Shown: piece after piece, positions 42,704 through 51,033 of the stretch | Position numbering within the stretch: position 1 is the first letter of the stretch | Layout: every line of letters starts with the position of its first letter | Source: Streptomyces xanthophaeus | GTDB lineage: Bacteria > Actinomycetota > Actinomycetes > Streptomycetales > Streptomycetaceae | Direction: 5' to 3' | DNA: 64,000 bases | NCBI RefSeq assembly: GCF_000725805.1 | Contig: NZ_KL647133.1 | Coordinates: 186,001-250,000 of the forward strand | Position numbers and translations under genes: made by a program | The notes under the pieces: generated by a model | The model's database searches: none | What the model was told of the DNA's origin: nothing | Seen by the model: the letters and a program-made list of their open reading frames with translations, nothing else

Positions 42704-44272
42704 TCAGCCGCGGAAGCCCAGCAGCCCGTGCAGGGCCGCGCCGCCCGCCGAGGGGGTCACCGCCCGGGTGGCCGCGGCCGGCTTGGGGGCCGCCTGCGCC
42801 GGGCAGGTGGCGTCCGCGGCCTGCCCCGTCCGCAGGTAGGCCGCCACCTTCTCGTCCAGGCACTTGTTGCCGCTCAGCGCGATGCCGTGGTTGCCGCCGC
42901 CCTCCTCGACGACCAGAGCCGCGCCCTTGAGCTTGTCCCGCATGCTGAGCGCGCCCCCGAAGGGCGTCGCGGCGTCCTCCGTCGCCTGGAGCAGGAGGGC
43001 GGGCGGCAGGGCGTCGTTGGTCACGTCGGGGGCTTGCAGCGACTCGGTCGGCCAGAACGCGCACGGGGCGTTGTACCAGGCGTTGTTCCAGGTCATGAAC
43101 GGGGCCTCGGCATGCGTGCGCCACATGTCGGCCCGCCACCTGTTCCAGTCCTTCGGCCAGGCCGAGTCCCGGCACTGCACCGCCGTGTACACGCTGTAGC
43201 CGTTGCCCGCGGAGGGCTCCACCGCGCCGAACCGCTCGTACGCGGCCACCAGCGGCTTGGGGTCCCCCTTCACGGCGTACGCGGAGAAGGCCTCCGCGAG
43301 GTTCGGCCAGTAGCCGTTGAAGTAGCCGCCCGGCATGTAGGTGTCCTCCAGCTCGGAGGGACCCACCTTCGCGCCCGCGGGGGTGCGGCGCAGGTCCTCG
43401 CGCATCGCGTACCAGCGCTCCTCGACCCGCGCCGGGTCCGTGCCCAGCCCGTACGTGGCGTCGTGCTGCGCCACCCAGGCCAGGAAGGCCTTGTGGCGGG
43501 CGTCGAAGGCGCGGTCCTGCGCGAGGTTGTCCTCGTACCAGACCCCGCCCGGGTCGACCACGGAGTCCAGGACGAGCCGCCGCACCTTGCCCGGGTGGAG
43601 CTTGGCGTACACCGCGCCCAGGTAGGTGCCGTACGAGTAGCCGAAGTAGCTGATCTGCTCGGCGCCCAGCGCGGTGCGCAGCACCTCCAGGTCGCGGGCG
43701 GCCGAGACGGTCCCGATGTGCGGGAGCACGTCCGCGTGCTTGTCCCGGCAGGACTCGGCGAAGGACCGCACCCGCTTCAGGTTGGCCCGTTCGGTGGCCG
43801 CGTCGCGGGGGACCGAGTCCGGCCGTACGGGGCTGAAGTGGCCGTTCCCGCAGTCGAGGGCCGGCTCGCTGCGGCCCACGCCCCGCGGGTCGAAGCCGAT
43901 CACGTCGTACTGCGCGGCCACGTCCTTGGGCAGCGCGGAGGCGACGAACCCGGCGAGGCTGCGGCCGCTGCCGCCCGGGCCGCCGGGGTTGACCAGCAGC
44001 GGCCCCTGGGAGGTGGCGGCGGTGTGCCGGACCCGGGTGAGGGCCAGGGAGATCTGCCGCCCGGCGGGCAGGTCGTGGTCGAGCGGGACCTTGAGGGAGG
44101 CGCACTGCAGCGTCGGGTAGCGGGGGGTCGCGCAGTCCGTCCAGCGCAGGTCCGCCTTCGACGGCGCCGGTGCGGAGGGCGCCGGGGCGGCCGTGACGGG
44201 ACTGGCCAGTGCGGCGGCGACGGTGGAGATCGCCAGCAGTACGGCGGCGCGCTTCTTCAAGGGGTGCAGCAT
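42704..44272 (-). CDS. Secreted alpha/beta-hydrolase, tripeptidyl aminopeptidase (S33) type
   Basis: A 522-residue exported peptidase. The signal peptide is MLHPLKKRAAVLLAISTVAA... to about residue 29. LLVNPGGPGGSG provides the oxyanion region, Ser213 in YFGYSYGTYLG is the nucleophile, the acid lies in LLQATEDAATPF and the base in GGGNHGIAL. The C-terminal domain with conserved cysteines matches Streptomyces SlpD/Tap-type enzymes that clip tripeptides or prodomains outside the cell. The ATG at 44272 has GGGAGG upstream; longer frames lack a signal. Confidence 0.9.
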   Translation of the reverse strand: MLHPLKKRAAVLLAISTVAAALASPVTAAPAPSAPAPSKADLRWTDCATPRYPTLQCASLKVPLDHDLPAGRQISLALTRVRHTAATSQGPLLVNPGGPGGSGRSLAGFVASALPKDVAAQYDVIGFDPRGVGRSEPALDCGNGHFSPVRPDSVPRDAATERANLKRVRSFAESCRDKHADVLPHIGTVSAARDLEVLRTALGAEQISYFGYSYGTYLGAVYAKLHPGKVRRLVLDSVVDPGGVWYEDNLAQDRAFDARHKAFLAWVAQHDATYGLGTDPARVEERWYAMREDLRRTPAGAKVGPSELEDTYMPGGYFNGYWPNLAEAFSAYAVKGDPKPLVAAYERFGAVEPSAGNGYSVYTAVQCRDSAWPKDWNRWRADMWRTHAEAPFMTWNNAWYNAPCAFWPTESLQAPDVTNDALPPALLLQATEDAATPFGGALSMRDKLKGAALVVEEGGGNHGIALSGNKCLDEKVAAYLRTGQAADATCPAQAAPKPAAATRAVTPSAGGAALHGLLGFRG

Positions 44273-44384
44273 GGGGCCTCCCAGCCGAGGGTTCTGGGCG
44301 GAATCGTCCCGGAAACCGAGGCCGGAAGGCGGTATTGGGGCCTGTAATGGCCCGATGTGATGAGTCCTCAGGGGCTGCCGGCGC

Positions 44385-45428
44385 TCACAGCAGGGTGAGC
44401 TGCACCGGCGCAGCGGCCGCGGCCTCCGCGGGCCGGTCCCCGTGCCGCCCGGGGGCAAGGTCGCGCCCGGTCTCCCGCCGGCCTCCGGGGCCGATGCCGA
44501 ATGCGGCCGCCAGCTCGTGCACTTGGCGGGTGATCTGCCGCTGGTACCAGGTGGGCGCGTACGAGCCGCCCGCGTACATCCGCTCGTACCGCCCGACCAG
44601 GTGGGGGTGGTGCTCGCCCAGCCAGGACATGAACCACTCGCGCGCCCCGGGCCGCAGATGGAGTACCAGGGGTGTCACGGAGGTGGCCCCGGACGCGGCG
44701 ACGGCGCGGACCGTCGCCCGCAGCTGCTCCGGGGAGTCGCCGAGGAAGGGGACGACGGGCGCCATCAGCACCCCGCACTCCAGGCCGGCGTCGGTCAGGG
44801 TCCGTACGGCGGCCAGCCGGGCGGCGGGGGAGGGGGTCCCGGGTTCGACGGTCCGCCACAGGGCGGTGTCCGTGAAGCCGACGGAGACGGAGATCCCGAC
44901 CTCGGTGACCTCGGCGGCCTGCCGCAGGAGGGGGAGGTCGCGCAGGATCAGCGTGCCCTTGGTCAGGACGGAGAAGGGGTTGGCCCGGTCGCGCAGCGCC
45001 TCGATGATCCCGGGCATCAGCCGGTAGCGGCCCTCGGCGCGCTGGTAGCAGTCGACGTTGGTGCCCATGGCGACGTGCGCGCCGCTCCAGCGGGGCGCGG
45101 CGAGCTCGCGGCGCAGCACCTCGGGGGCGTTCGTCTTGACGACGATCTGCGAGTCGAAGCCGAGACCGGTGTCCAGGTCGAGGTAGCTGTGGGTGTTGCG
45201 GGCGAAACAGTAGACACAGGCGTGACTGCAGCCCCGGTAGGGGTTGACGGTCCACTCGAACGGCATGCGCGAGGCGCCCGGCACCCGGTTGAGGACCGAG
45301 CGCGCCCGCACCTCGTGGAAGGTGATCCCGCGGAACTCGGGCGTGTCGAACGTCCGCGTGACGACGGAGCCGGCCCCGAAGAGCGCGGCCGGACCCGCGG
45401 GCCGCTCGGTCAGATGGTCCCAGCGCAT
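44385..45428 (-). CDS. Rv2578c-family radical SAM protein
   Basis: A 347-residue radical SAM protein. The cluster cysteines are Cys67, Cys71 and Cys74 in NPYRGCSHACVYCFARN, and the barrel follows (IVVKTNAPEVLRREL, VAMGTNVDCYQRAEGRYRL, FSVLTKGTLILRDLP, VGISVSVGFTD). It is related to spore photoproduct lyase-like and SplB/Rv2578c proteins of unproved function, probably in DNA repair. ATG with GGGAGG upstream. A SOS-box sequence and a TATTCT -10 lie 29-46 bp upstream, so it is probably DNA-damage inducible. Confidence 0.88.
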   Translation of the reverse strand: MRWDHLTERPAGPAALFGAGSVVTRTFDTPEFRGITFHEVRARSVLNRVPGASRMPFEWTVNPYRGCSHACVYCFARNTHSYLDLDTGLGFDSQIVVKTNAPEVLRRELAAPRWSGAHVAMGTNVDCYQRAEGRYRLMPGIIEALRDRANPFSVLTKGTLILRDLPLLRQAAEVTEVGISVSVGFTDTALWRTVEPGTPSPAARLAAVRTLTDAGLECGVLMAPVVPFLGDSPEQLRATVRAVAASGATSVTPLVLHLRPGAREWFMSWLGEHHPHLVGRYERMYAGGSYAPTWYQRQITRQVHELAAAFGIGPGGRRETGRDLAPGRHGDRPAEAAAAAPVQLTLL

Positions 45429-45456
45429 GGGCGCCTCCCTCGGTAGCTCTGCGCCG

Positions 45457-45474
45457 AGAATAGAACAAGTGTTC
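45457..45474 (-). promoter_or_regulatory. LexA (SOS) box overlapping radical SAM promoter
   Basis: GAAC AAGT GTTC (45463-45474) fits the Gram-positive SOS consensus CGAACRNRYGTTYG in its core. It abuts TATTCT (minus strand 45462-45457), a good -10, so LexA would cover the -35/-10 spacer. Confidence 0.65.
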
Positions 45475-45482
45475 CCATGATC

Positions 45483-45508
45483 GTGCGGGCGGCCGCTTCC
45501 GCCCGCAC
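45483..45508. other. Perfect hairpin in the divergent region
   Basis: 10-bp stem GTGCGGGCGG/CCGCCCGCAC, 6-nt loop, between the SOS box and the SRPBCC gene. Neither flanking gene ends here, so it is not an obvious terminator; role unknown. Confidence 0.45.
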
Positions 45509-45590
45509 CGTCCGGCCCGGATTTGGGCGCCCGGGCCGGAGGTGGTTGGCTTCGCCGTGACGAGCGAGGACAACTGCGGGAGGAACAGCT

Positions 45591-46034
45591 ATGGCGCAGG
45601 TCGAGGCCACCACGGAGCGGATCATCGCGGCCGACGCGGAGACCGTGTTCGACGCGCTGGCGGACTACGCCGGGACCCGGGGCAAGCTGCTGCCCGAGCA
45701 CTTCAGCGAGTACGAGGTGCGCGAGGGCGGCGACGGCGAGGGCACCCTCGTCCACTGGAAGCTCCAGGCCACCAGCAAGCGCGTGCGCGACTGCCTGCTG
45801 GAGGTCACCGAGCCCACCGACGGACAGCTGGTGGAGAAGGACCGCAACTCCACCATGGTCACCACCTGGGTGGTCACCCCCGCCGGCGAGAGCAGGTCCA
45901 AGGTCGTCGTCACCAGCGTGTGGAACGGCGCCGGAGGCATCGGAGGCTTCTTCGAGCGCACCTTCGCGCCCAAGGGCCTCGGCCGGATCTACGACACCCT
46001 GCTGGCCAATCTGGCGGGCGAAGTCGAGGGCTGA
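45591..46034 (+). CDS. SRPBCC family (polyketide cyclase/START-like) protein
   Basis: A 147-residue helix-grip protein: starts VEATTERIIAADAETVFDALADYAGT, with the beta-strands LVHWKLQATSKRVRDCLLEV and TMVTTWVVTPAGESRSKVVVTSVW, and the long C-terminal helix FFERTFAPKGLGRIYDTLLANLAGE. Such domains bind hydrophobic ligands; ligand unknown. ATG follows GGGAGGAAC. It is divergent from the SOS-box radical SAM gene and could share its regulation, but this is only positional. Confidence 0.8.
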   Translation: MAQVEATTERIIAADAETVFDALADYAGTRGKLLPEHFSEYEVREGGDGEGTLVHWKLQATSKRVRDCLLEVTEPTDGQLVEKDRNSTMVTTWVVTPAGESRSKVVVTSVWNGAGGIGGFFERTFAPKGLGRIYDTLLANLAGEVEG

Positions 46035-46268
46035 GACCGGGCGTTGCCGGCCGGCTGACCGGTGGTGCCCGCGCGGGACGCGGGGGCTCACCGGTTCGGG
46101 TGGATTTCCCGGCGGCGCACCGGCCGCCGGCAGCCGGGCGTGGCCCCGGGCCGTACGGGCCCCCGGCGGCTAGGGTGGGGCCCCTGCGCGCGGCGTCCGC
46201 GCCGCGTGCGGCCGTCCGTGCCCGGACCGTGTGCCCGGACCGCGTGCAACCGACCGCCCGGGGGCCCG

Positions 46269-47102
46269 ATGAAGATCCTCATCTCCGCCGACATGGAAGG
46301 CGCCACCGGCGTCACCTGGCCCGCCGACGTGCTGCCCGGGACACCCCAGTGGGAACGCTGCCGGTCGATGTTCACCTCCGACGTCAACGCCGCCGTCCTC
46401 GGCTTCTACGACGGGGGCGCCGACCAGGTCCTCGTCAACGAGGCCCACTGGACCATGCGCAACCTGCTGCTGGAGCGGCTCGACGCACGCGTCGAGATGA
46501 TCACCGGCCGCCACAAGTCCCTGTCCATGGTCGAAGGCGTCCAGCACGGGGACGTGGACGGCGTCGCCTTCGTCGGCTACCACACCGGGGCCGGCACCGA
46601 AGGGGTCCTCGCCCACACCTACCTCGCCAACTCCATCACCGGCGTCTGGGTCAACGGGGTCCGCGCCAGCGAGGGCCTGCTCAACGCCCACGTCGTCGCC
46701 GAGTACGGGGTCCCCGTCGTGCTGGTCACCGGCGACGACCTGACCTGCGTCGACGCCGCGGGCTACGCCCCGGACGCCGTCACCGTCGCCGTCAAGGACC
46801 ACGTCTCGCGGTACGCCGCCGTCTGCCGCACCCCGGCCCGCACCGCCGCCGACATCCGCGCCGCCGCCAAGGAGGCCACGGCCCTCGCGGTCCGCCGCGA
46901 ACCGGTCCTCGGCGGACCCTTCGCCGTGGAGCTGGAGTTCGACGCCGAGCACCTGGCGATGGCCGCCACCGTGGTCCCGGGCGTGCACAGGTCCGGCGAA
47001 CGCCGTGTTTCGTACAGCAGCGAGACGATGTACGAGGGGATCCGGACCTTCAAGGCGGTCACGACGGTCGTCTCGGCCGCCGTGGAGGAGCAGTATGGCT
47101 GA
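46269..47102 (+). CDS. M55 family D-aminopeptidase (DppA-like)
   Basis: A 277-residue zinc peptidase. Metal ligands appear in ISADMEGATGV (Asp8, Glu10), VNEAHWTMRN (His) and VGYHTGAGTEGVLAHT (His), with NGVRASEGLLNAHVVAEYGVPVVLVTGDD as the family block. DppA enzymes free N-terminal D-residues, in Bacillus D-Ala from peptides of cell-wall origin, and form decamers. ATG at 46269; TAGGGT at 46171-46176 may be the promoter. It overlaps the next gene by 8 bp, heading a three-gene peptidase operon. Confidence 0.9.
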   Translation: MKILISADMEGATGVTWPADVLPGTPQWERCRSMFTSDVNAAVLGFYDGGADQVLVNEAHWTMRNLLLERLDARVEMITGRHKSLSMVEGVQHGDVDGVAFVGYHTGAGTEGVLAHTYLANSITGVWVNGVRASEGLLNAHVVAEYGVPVVLVTGDDLTCVDAAGYAPDAVTVAVKDHVSRYAAVCRTPARTAADIRAAAKEATALAVRREPVLGGPFAVELEFDAEHLAMAATVVPGVHRSGERRVSYSSETMYEGIRTFKAVTTVVSAAVEEQYG

Positions 47103-48453
47103 CATGCCCGCAATCACCGCCGAGGCCCCGGCAGGAGCCGTGGACGAGACCGCGCTCGACGAGGCCGTCGGGTTCACCTCGGACCTCATCCGCATCGACA
47201 CCACCAACCGGGGCGGCGGCGACTGCCGCGAGCGCCCCGCCGCCGAGTACGTCGCCGAGCGCCTGGCCGCCGCCGGACTGGAGCCGGCCTTGCTGGAGCG
47301 CTCCCCGGGCCGCACCAACGTCGTCGCCCGCGTCGAGGGCACCGACCGCGGGGCCGAGGCCCTCCTCGTCCACGGCCACCTCGACGTGGTCCCGGCCGAG
47401 GCCGCCGACTGGAGCGTCGACCCCTTCTCCGGCGAGGTCCGCGACGGCGTGGTGTGGGGCCGCGGCGCCGTCGACATGAAGAACATGGACGCGATGGTGC
47501 TGGCCGTCGTACGGGCCTGGGCGCGGGCCGGGATCAAGCCGCGCCGGGACGTCGTGATCGCCTACACCGCCGACGAGGAGGACAGCGCCGTCGACGGCTC
47601 CGGCTTCCTCGCCGACCGCCACGCGCACCTCTTCGAGGGCTGCACGGAGGGGATCAGCGAGTCCGGCGCCTTCACCCTGCACACCGGCGCCGGACCCGCC
47701 CTCTACCCGATCGCCGCCGGTGAACGCGGCACGGCCTGGCTGAAGCTGACCGCGCACGGCACCGCGGGCCACGGCTCCAAGCCCAACCGGGCCAACGCCG
47801 TGAGCCGGCTCGCCGCCGCCGTCGCCCGCATCGGCGCCCACGAGTGGCCCGTCCGCCTCACCGCCACCGTCACCGCCTGCATCACCGAACTCGCCGCCCT
47901 CCAGGGCCTGTCCGTGGACCCGCGCAGCCCCGATTTCGACCTCGACGCAGTCCTCGCCGGGCTCGGTCCGGCCGCCGGCCTGGTGCAGGCCACCGTCCGC
48001 AACAGTGCCAACCCGACCATGCTGAAGGCCGGTTACAAGCTCAACGTCGTCCCCGGCGAGGCCACCGGCTACGTGGACGGCCGGATGCTGCCGGGCGGCG
48101 AGGCCGAGTTCATCGCCACCCTCGACACCCTCACCGGCCCCGACGTGCGCTGGGAGTTCGCGCACCGCGAGGTGGCCCTCGAAGCCCCGGTGGACGGGCG
48201 GACCTTCGGGATCCTGCGCGAATCCGTCGAACGCTTCGACCCCGACGGCCGCGTGGTGCCCTTCTGCATGGCCGGCGGCACCGACGCCAAGCAGTTCTCC
48301 CGCCTCGGCATCACCGGCTACGGCTTCTCCCCCCTGAAGCTCCCTCCCGGCTTCGACTACTGGTCCCTCTTCCACGGGGTGGACGAGCGCGTCCCCGTCG
48401 AAGCCCTGCACTTCGGCGTCCGGGTCCTCGACCACGCGCTGCGGACTCTGTGA
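47095..48453 (+). CDS. M20/M25/M40 family metallopeptidase
   Basis: A 452-residue zinc hydrolase. Ligands: HGHLDVVPAEAADW (His, Asp), WGRGAVDMKNMDAM (bridging Asp), and YTADEEDSAVDGSGFL (Glu pair, catalytic base). A dimerisation domain sits from about 190 to 320, and HGVDERVPVEALHFG near the end carries the last histidine. The family removes amino acids from dipeptides or hydrolyses N-acyl amino acids. ATG overlaps the M55 stop by 8 bp, which implies a joint job in degrading short (D-amino-acid-containing) peptides. Confidence 0.9.
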   Translation: MADMPAITAEAPAGAVDETALDEAVGFTSDLIRIDTTNRGGGDCRERPAAEYVAERLAAAGLEPALLERSPGRTNVVARVEGTDRGAEALLVHGHLDVVPAEAADWSVDPFSGEVRDGVVWGRGAVDMKNMDAMVLAVVRAWARAGIKPRRDVVIAYTADEEDSAVDGSGFLADRHAHLFEGCTEGISESGAFTLHTGAGPALYPIAAGERGTAWLKLTAHGTAGHGSKPNRANAVSRLAAAVARIGAHEWPVRLTATVTACITELAALQGLSVDPRSPDFDLDAVLAGLGPAAGLVQATVRNSANPTMLKAGYKLNVVPGEATGYVDGRMLPGGEAEFIATLDTLTGPDVRWEFAHREVALEAPVDGRTFGILRESVERFDPDGRVVPFCMAGGTDAKQFSRLGITGYGFSPLKLPPGFDYWSLFHGVDERVPVEALHFGVRVLDHALRTL

Positions 48454-48466
48454 GGGGAACCCTGTG

Positions 48467-50518
48467 ATGGCGGCGGACACCCTGCCCTACGGAAGCTGGC
48501 CCTCGCCCATCGACGCGGGCCTCGCCGCCGCGCTCGACGGGCGGCCCGAGTACCTCGGGGCGGTCGGCCCCGAGGTGTGGTGGACCGAACCCCGGCCGCA
48601 GGAGGGCGGCCGCCGCGCCCTGGTGCGCCGCCCCGCCGACGGCGGACCCGCGGTCACGGCACTGCCCGCCCCGTGGAACGTGCGCAGCAGGGTCACCGAG
48701 TACGGCGGCAGCCCCTGGGCCGGGGCCGAGCGGGACGCGGGCGGCCCCCTGCTGGTGTTCGTCCACTTCGCCGACCAGCGGCTCTACGCGTACGAACCGG
48801 ACGCCCCCGACGGCGCCGCTCCGCGGCCCCTCACCCCCCTGTCCGGGGTCGGCGGCGGACTGCGCTGGGCCGACCCCGTACTGCGCGACGGTGAAGTCTG
48901 GTGCGTGCTGGAGGAGTTCACCGGCCCGGCCCCCACCGACGTGCGCCGGGTGCTGGCCGCCGTACCGCTGGACGGGACGGCGGCGGGCGACCGCGGCGCC
49001 GTACGCGAACTCACCGACGACCGGCACCGGTTCAGCACCGGCCCCCGGATCTCCCCGGACGGGCGCCGCCTCGCCCGGCTGGTGTGGGACCACCCCCGGA
49101 TGCCCTGGGACGGCACCGAGCTGCTGCTCGCCGACATCACCGCGGACGGGGAGCTGACCGGGGCGCGCACCGTGCTCGGCGGCCCCGAGGAGGCCGTCGC
49201 CCAGGTGGAGTGGACCCCGGACGGCACCCTGCTGGCGGTGAGCGACCGCAGCGGCTGGTGGAACCCCTACCGGGTGGACCCCGCCACCGGCGCCGCGGTC
49301 AACCTCTGCCCCCGCGAGGAGGAGTTCGGCGGCGCCCTGTGGAAGCCCGGGCTGCGCTGGCTCGCGCCGCTCCAAGGGGGCACCTCCCAGGCCGAAGGCT
49401 ATGGGGGAGGGCTGCTCGCCGTCCTGCACGGGCAGGGCTCCTCGGTGCTCGGCGTGCTCGACCCGGACAGCGGCGACCTGGTGGACGCGGCCGGCCCGTG
49501 GACGGCCTGGCAGCCGACGCTCGCCGTGTGCGGCACCCGGGTCTACGGGGTCGCCGCCAGCCCGCGCAGCCCGTACGAGGTGGTGGAACTGGACACGTCC
49601 AGCGGGCACGCCCGGGTGATCGGCGGCGGGGCCGGGCCCGGGGCGGACGCGGCCGGCGGCGCCGACGGCCCGGCCCGGCCGGACCCGGCCTACTACCCGG
49701 AGCCGCAGAGCCGCACCTTCCTCGGCCCCGACGACCGGCAGATCCACGCGCACGTCTACCCGCCGCACCACCCCGCCTGCCGGGCCCCCGCCGACGAACT
49801 GCCCCCGTACGTGGTGTGGGCGCACGGCGGCCCCACCGACCACGTACCGCCCGTACTCGACCTGCACATCGCCTACTTCACCTCCCGCGGCATCGGCGTG
49901 GTCGAGGTGAACTACGGCGGCTCCACCGGCTACGGCCGCGCCTACCGGGAGCGGCTGCGCGAGCAGTGGGGCCTGGTGGACGTGGAGGACTGCGCGGCAG
50001 TGGCCCGTGCGCTGGCCGCCGAGGGCACCGCCGACCCGGGCCGGCTCGCCATCCGCGGCGGCAGCGCGGGCGGCTGGACGGCCGCGGCTTCCCTCGCCTC
50101 CACCGGCCTCTACGCCTGCGCGGCGATCATCTACCCGGTGCTGGACCTGATCGGCTTCGCAGAGGAGACCCACGACCTGGAGTCCCGCTACATCGACGGC
50201 CTCGCCGGGCCCCCGCAGACCCTCGCCGTGCTCTGCCGCGAGCGCTCGCCGGTGGCCCGCGCCGACCGGATCACCGCACCGTTCGTGCTGCTCCAGGGGC
50301 TGGACGACCCGGTCTGCCCGCCGGCCCAGGCCGAACGGCTGCTCGCGGCCATGCGAGGCCGGTCGGTACCGCACGCGTACGTGGCGTTCGAGGGCGAGGG
50401 CCACGGTTTCCGGCGGGCCGGCACCATGGTCCGGGCGCTGGAGGCGGAACTGTCCCTGTACGCGCAGGTCTTCGGGATCGACCGGCGGGACGTCCCCCGT
50501 CTGGCCCTGCACGACTGA
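48467..50518 (+). CDS. S9 prolyl-oligopeptidase family peptidase
   Basis: A 683-residue serine peptidase of dipeptidyl/acylaminoacyl-peptidase type. A beta-propeller (about 20-400, RISPDGRRLARLVWDHP, VEWTPDGTLLAVSDRSGWWNPY) precedes the hydrolase domain with WAHGGPTDH, VNYGGSTGYGRAYR, the nucleophile in IRGGSAGGWTAA, Asp in LQGLDDPVCP and His in EGEGHGFRR. ATG at 48467, 7 nt after AGGGGAA; it follows the M20 gene by 13 bp. The propeller contains a foreign-looking 12-residue stretch (GGTSQAEGYGGG) encoded by an imperfect hairpin repeat. Confidence 0.9.
   Translation: MAADTLPYGSWPSPIDAGLAAALDGRPEYLGAVGPEVWWTEPRPQEGGRRALVRRPADGGPAVTALPAPWNVRSRVTEYGGSPWAGAERDAGGPLLVFVHFADQRLYAYEPDAPDGAAPRPLTPLSGVGGGLRWADPVLRDGEVWCVLEEFTGPAPTDVRRVLAAVPLDGTAAGDRGAVRELTDDRHRFSTGPRISPDGRRLARLVWDHPRMPWDGTELLLADITADGELTGARTVLGGPEEAVAQVEWTPDGTLLAVSDRSGWWNPYRVDPATGAAVNLCPREEEFGGALWKPGLRWLAPLQGGTSQAEGYGGGLLAVLHGQGSSVLGVLDPDSGDLVDAAGPWTAWQPTLAVCGTRVYGVAASPRSPYEVVELDTSSGHARVIGGGAGPGADAAGGADGPARPDPAYYPEPQSRTFLGPDDRQIHAHVYPPHHPACRAPADELPPYVVWAHGGPTDHVPPVLDLHIAYFTSRGIGVVEVNYGGSTGYGRAYRERLREQWGLVDVEDCAAVARALAAEGTADPGRLAIRGGSAGGWTAAASLASTGLYACAAIIYPVLDLIGFAEETHDLESRYIDGLAGPPQTLAVLCRERSPVARADRITAPFVLLQGLDDPVCPPAQAERLLAAMRGRSVPHAYVAFEGEGHGFRRAGTMVRALEAELSLYAQVFGIDRRDVPRLALHD
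49374..49411 (+). repeat. Hairpin-type short interspersed repeat inside S9 peptidase gene
   Basis: AAGGGGGCACCTCCCAGGCC, GAA, then GGCTATGGGGGAGG: an imperfect palindrome of the kind scattered between Streptomyces genes. Here it is in frame and adds about 12 residues between WLAPL and LLAVLHG. Confidence 0.6.
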
Positions 50519-50551
50519 GCCCCGGGCCCGCCGGGGGCGGACGATGGGGCC

Positions 50552-50788
50552 ATGACCTCCCCCACGTCGTCCAAGGGCTCCGGAAGGGCCCGCGGGATGA
50601 TCACGCCGCGCCGTGCCTCGATCGCCGCGCTGGTGGTGCTCACCCTGGTGTTCATCTTCGAGAACACCGCGCAGACCCGGATCCGGCTGCTGATCCCGCT
50701 GGTGACGATGCCCCTGTGGGGCGCCCTGCTGATCGCGGCGGTCCTGGGCGGACTCTGCGGGGCGTACCTGGCCCGGCGGCGCCGCTAG
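50552..50788 (+). CDS. LapA-like (DUF1049) small membrane protein
   Basis: A 78-residue protein: positively charged start, a helix (SIAALVVLTLVFIFENTAQTRIRLLIP) and a second helix (WGALLIAAVLGGLCGAYLARRRR). The motif FxENTxxxxIRLLIPxxxMPLW with a basic tail is that of LapA/DUF1049 lipopolysaccharide-assembly-like proteins, which occur widely in actinobacteria with unknown role. ATG at 50552, 33 bp after the peptidase stop. Confidence 0.8.
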   Translation: MTSPTSSKGSGRARGMITPRRASIAALVVLTLVFIFENTAQTRIRLLIPLVTMPLWGALLIAAVLGGLCGAYLARRRR

Positions 50789-50799
50789 CGGCGCCCCGC

Positions 50800-50990
50800 C
50801 CCGCCCGTCCGGCGCCCGGCCCCGCCCGTCCGGCGCCCGGCCCTCCCGCGCCGGTCCTGCCCGTCCCGGGCGGCGGCGAGTGGTCCGGCGCCCGTGCCGC
50901 TGTCCGGCGCCCGCGCCGTCCGTCCCTGGATGGTGCCGTCCGTCCCGCGCCGGTGGCGTCCGTCCCGCGCCCGCGGTGGCCGTCGCGGGC
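50800..50990. repeat. Degenerate GC minisatellite
   Basis: A 21-bp unit (CCCGCCCGTCCGGCGCCCGGC) occurs twice head to tail at 50800-50841, then decays into related units such as TCCGGCGCCCG and CCGTCCCGCGCC up to about 50990. It fills most of the 245-bp gap before the arginase-fold gene. Confidence 0.75.
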
Positions 50991-51033
50991 GAAATGCCGT
51001 GCCCGCCGCAGGCGCGTGGCACAGGATGGGTCC

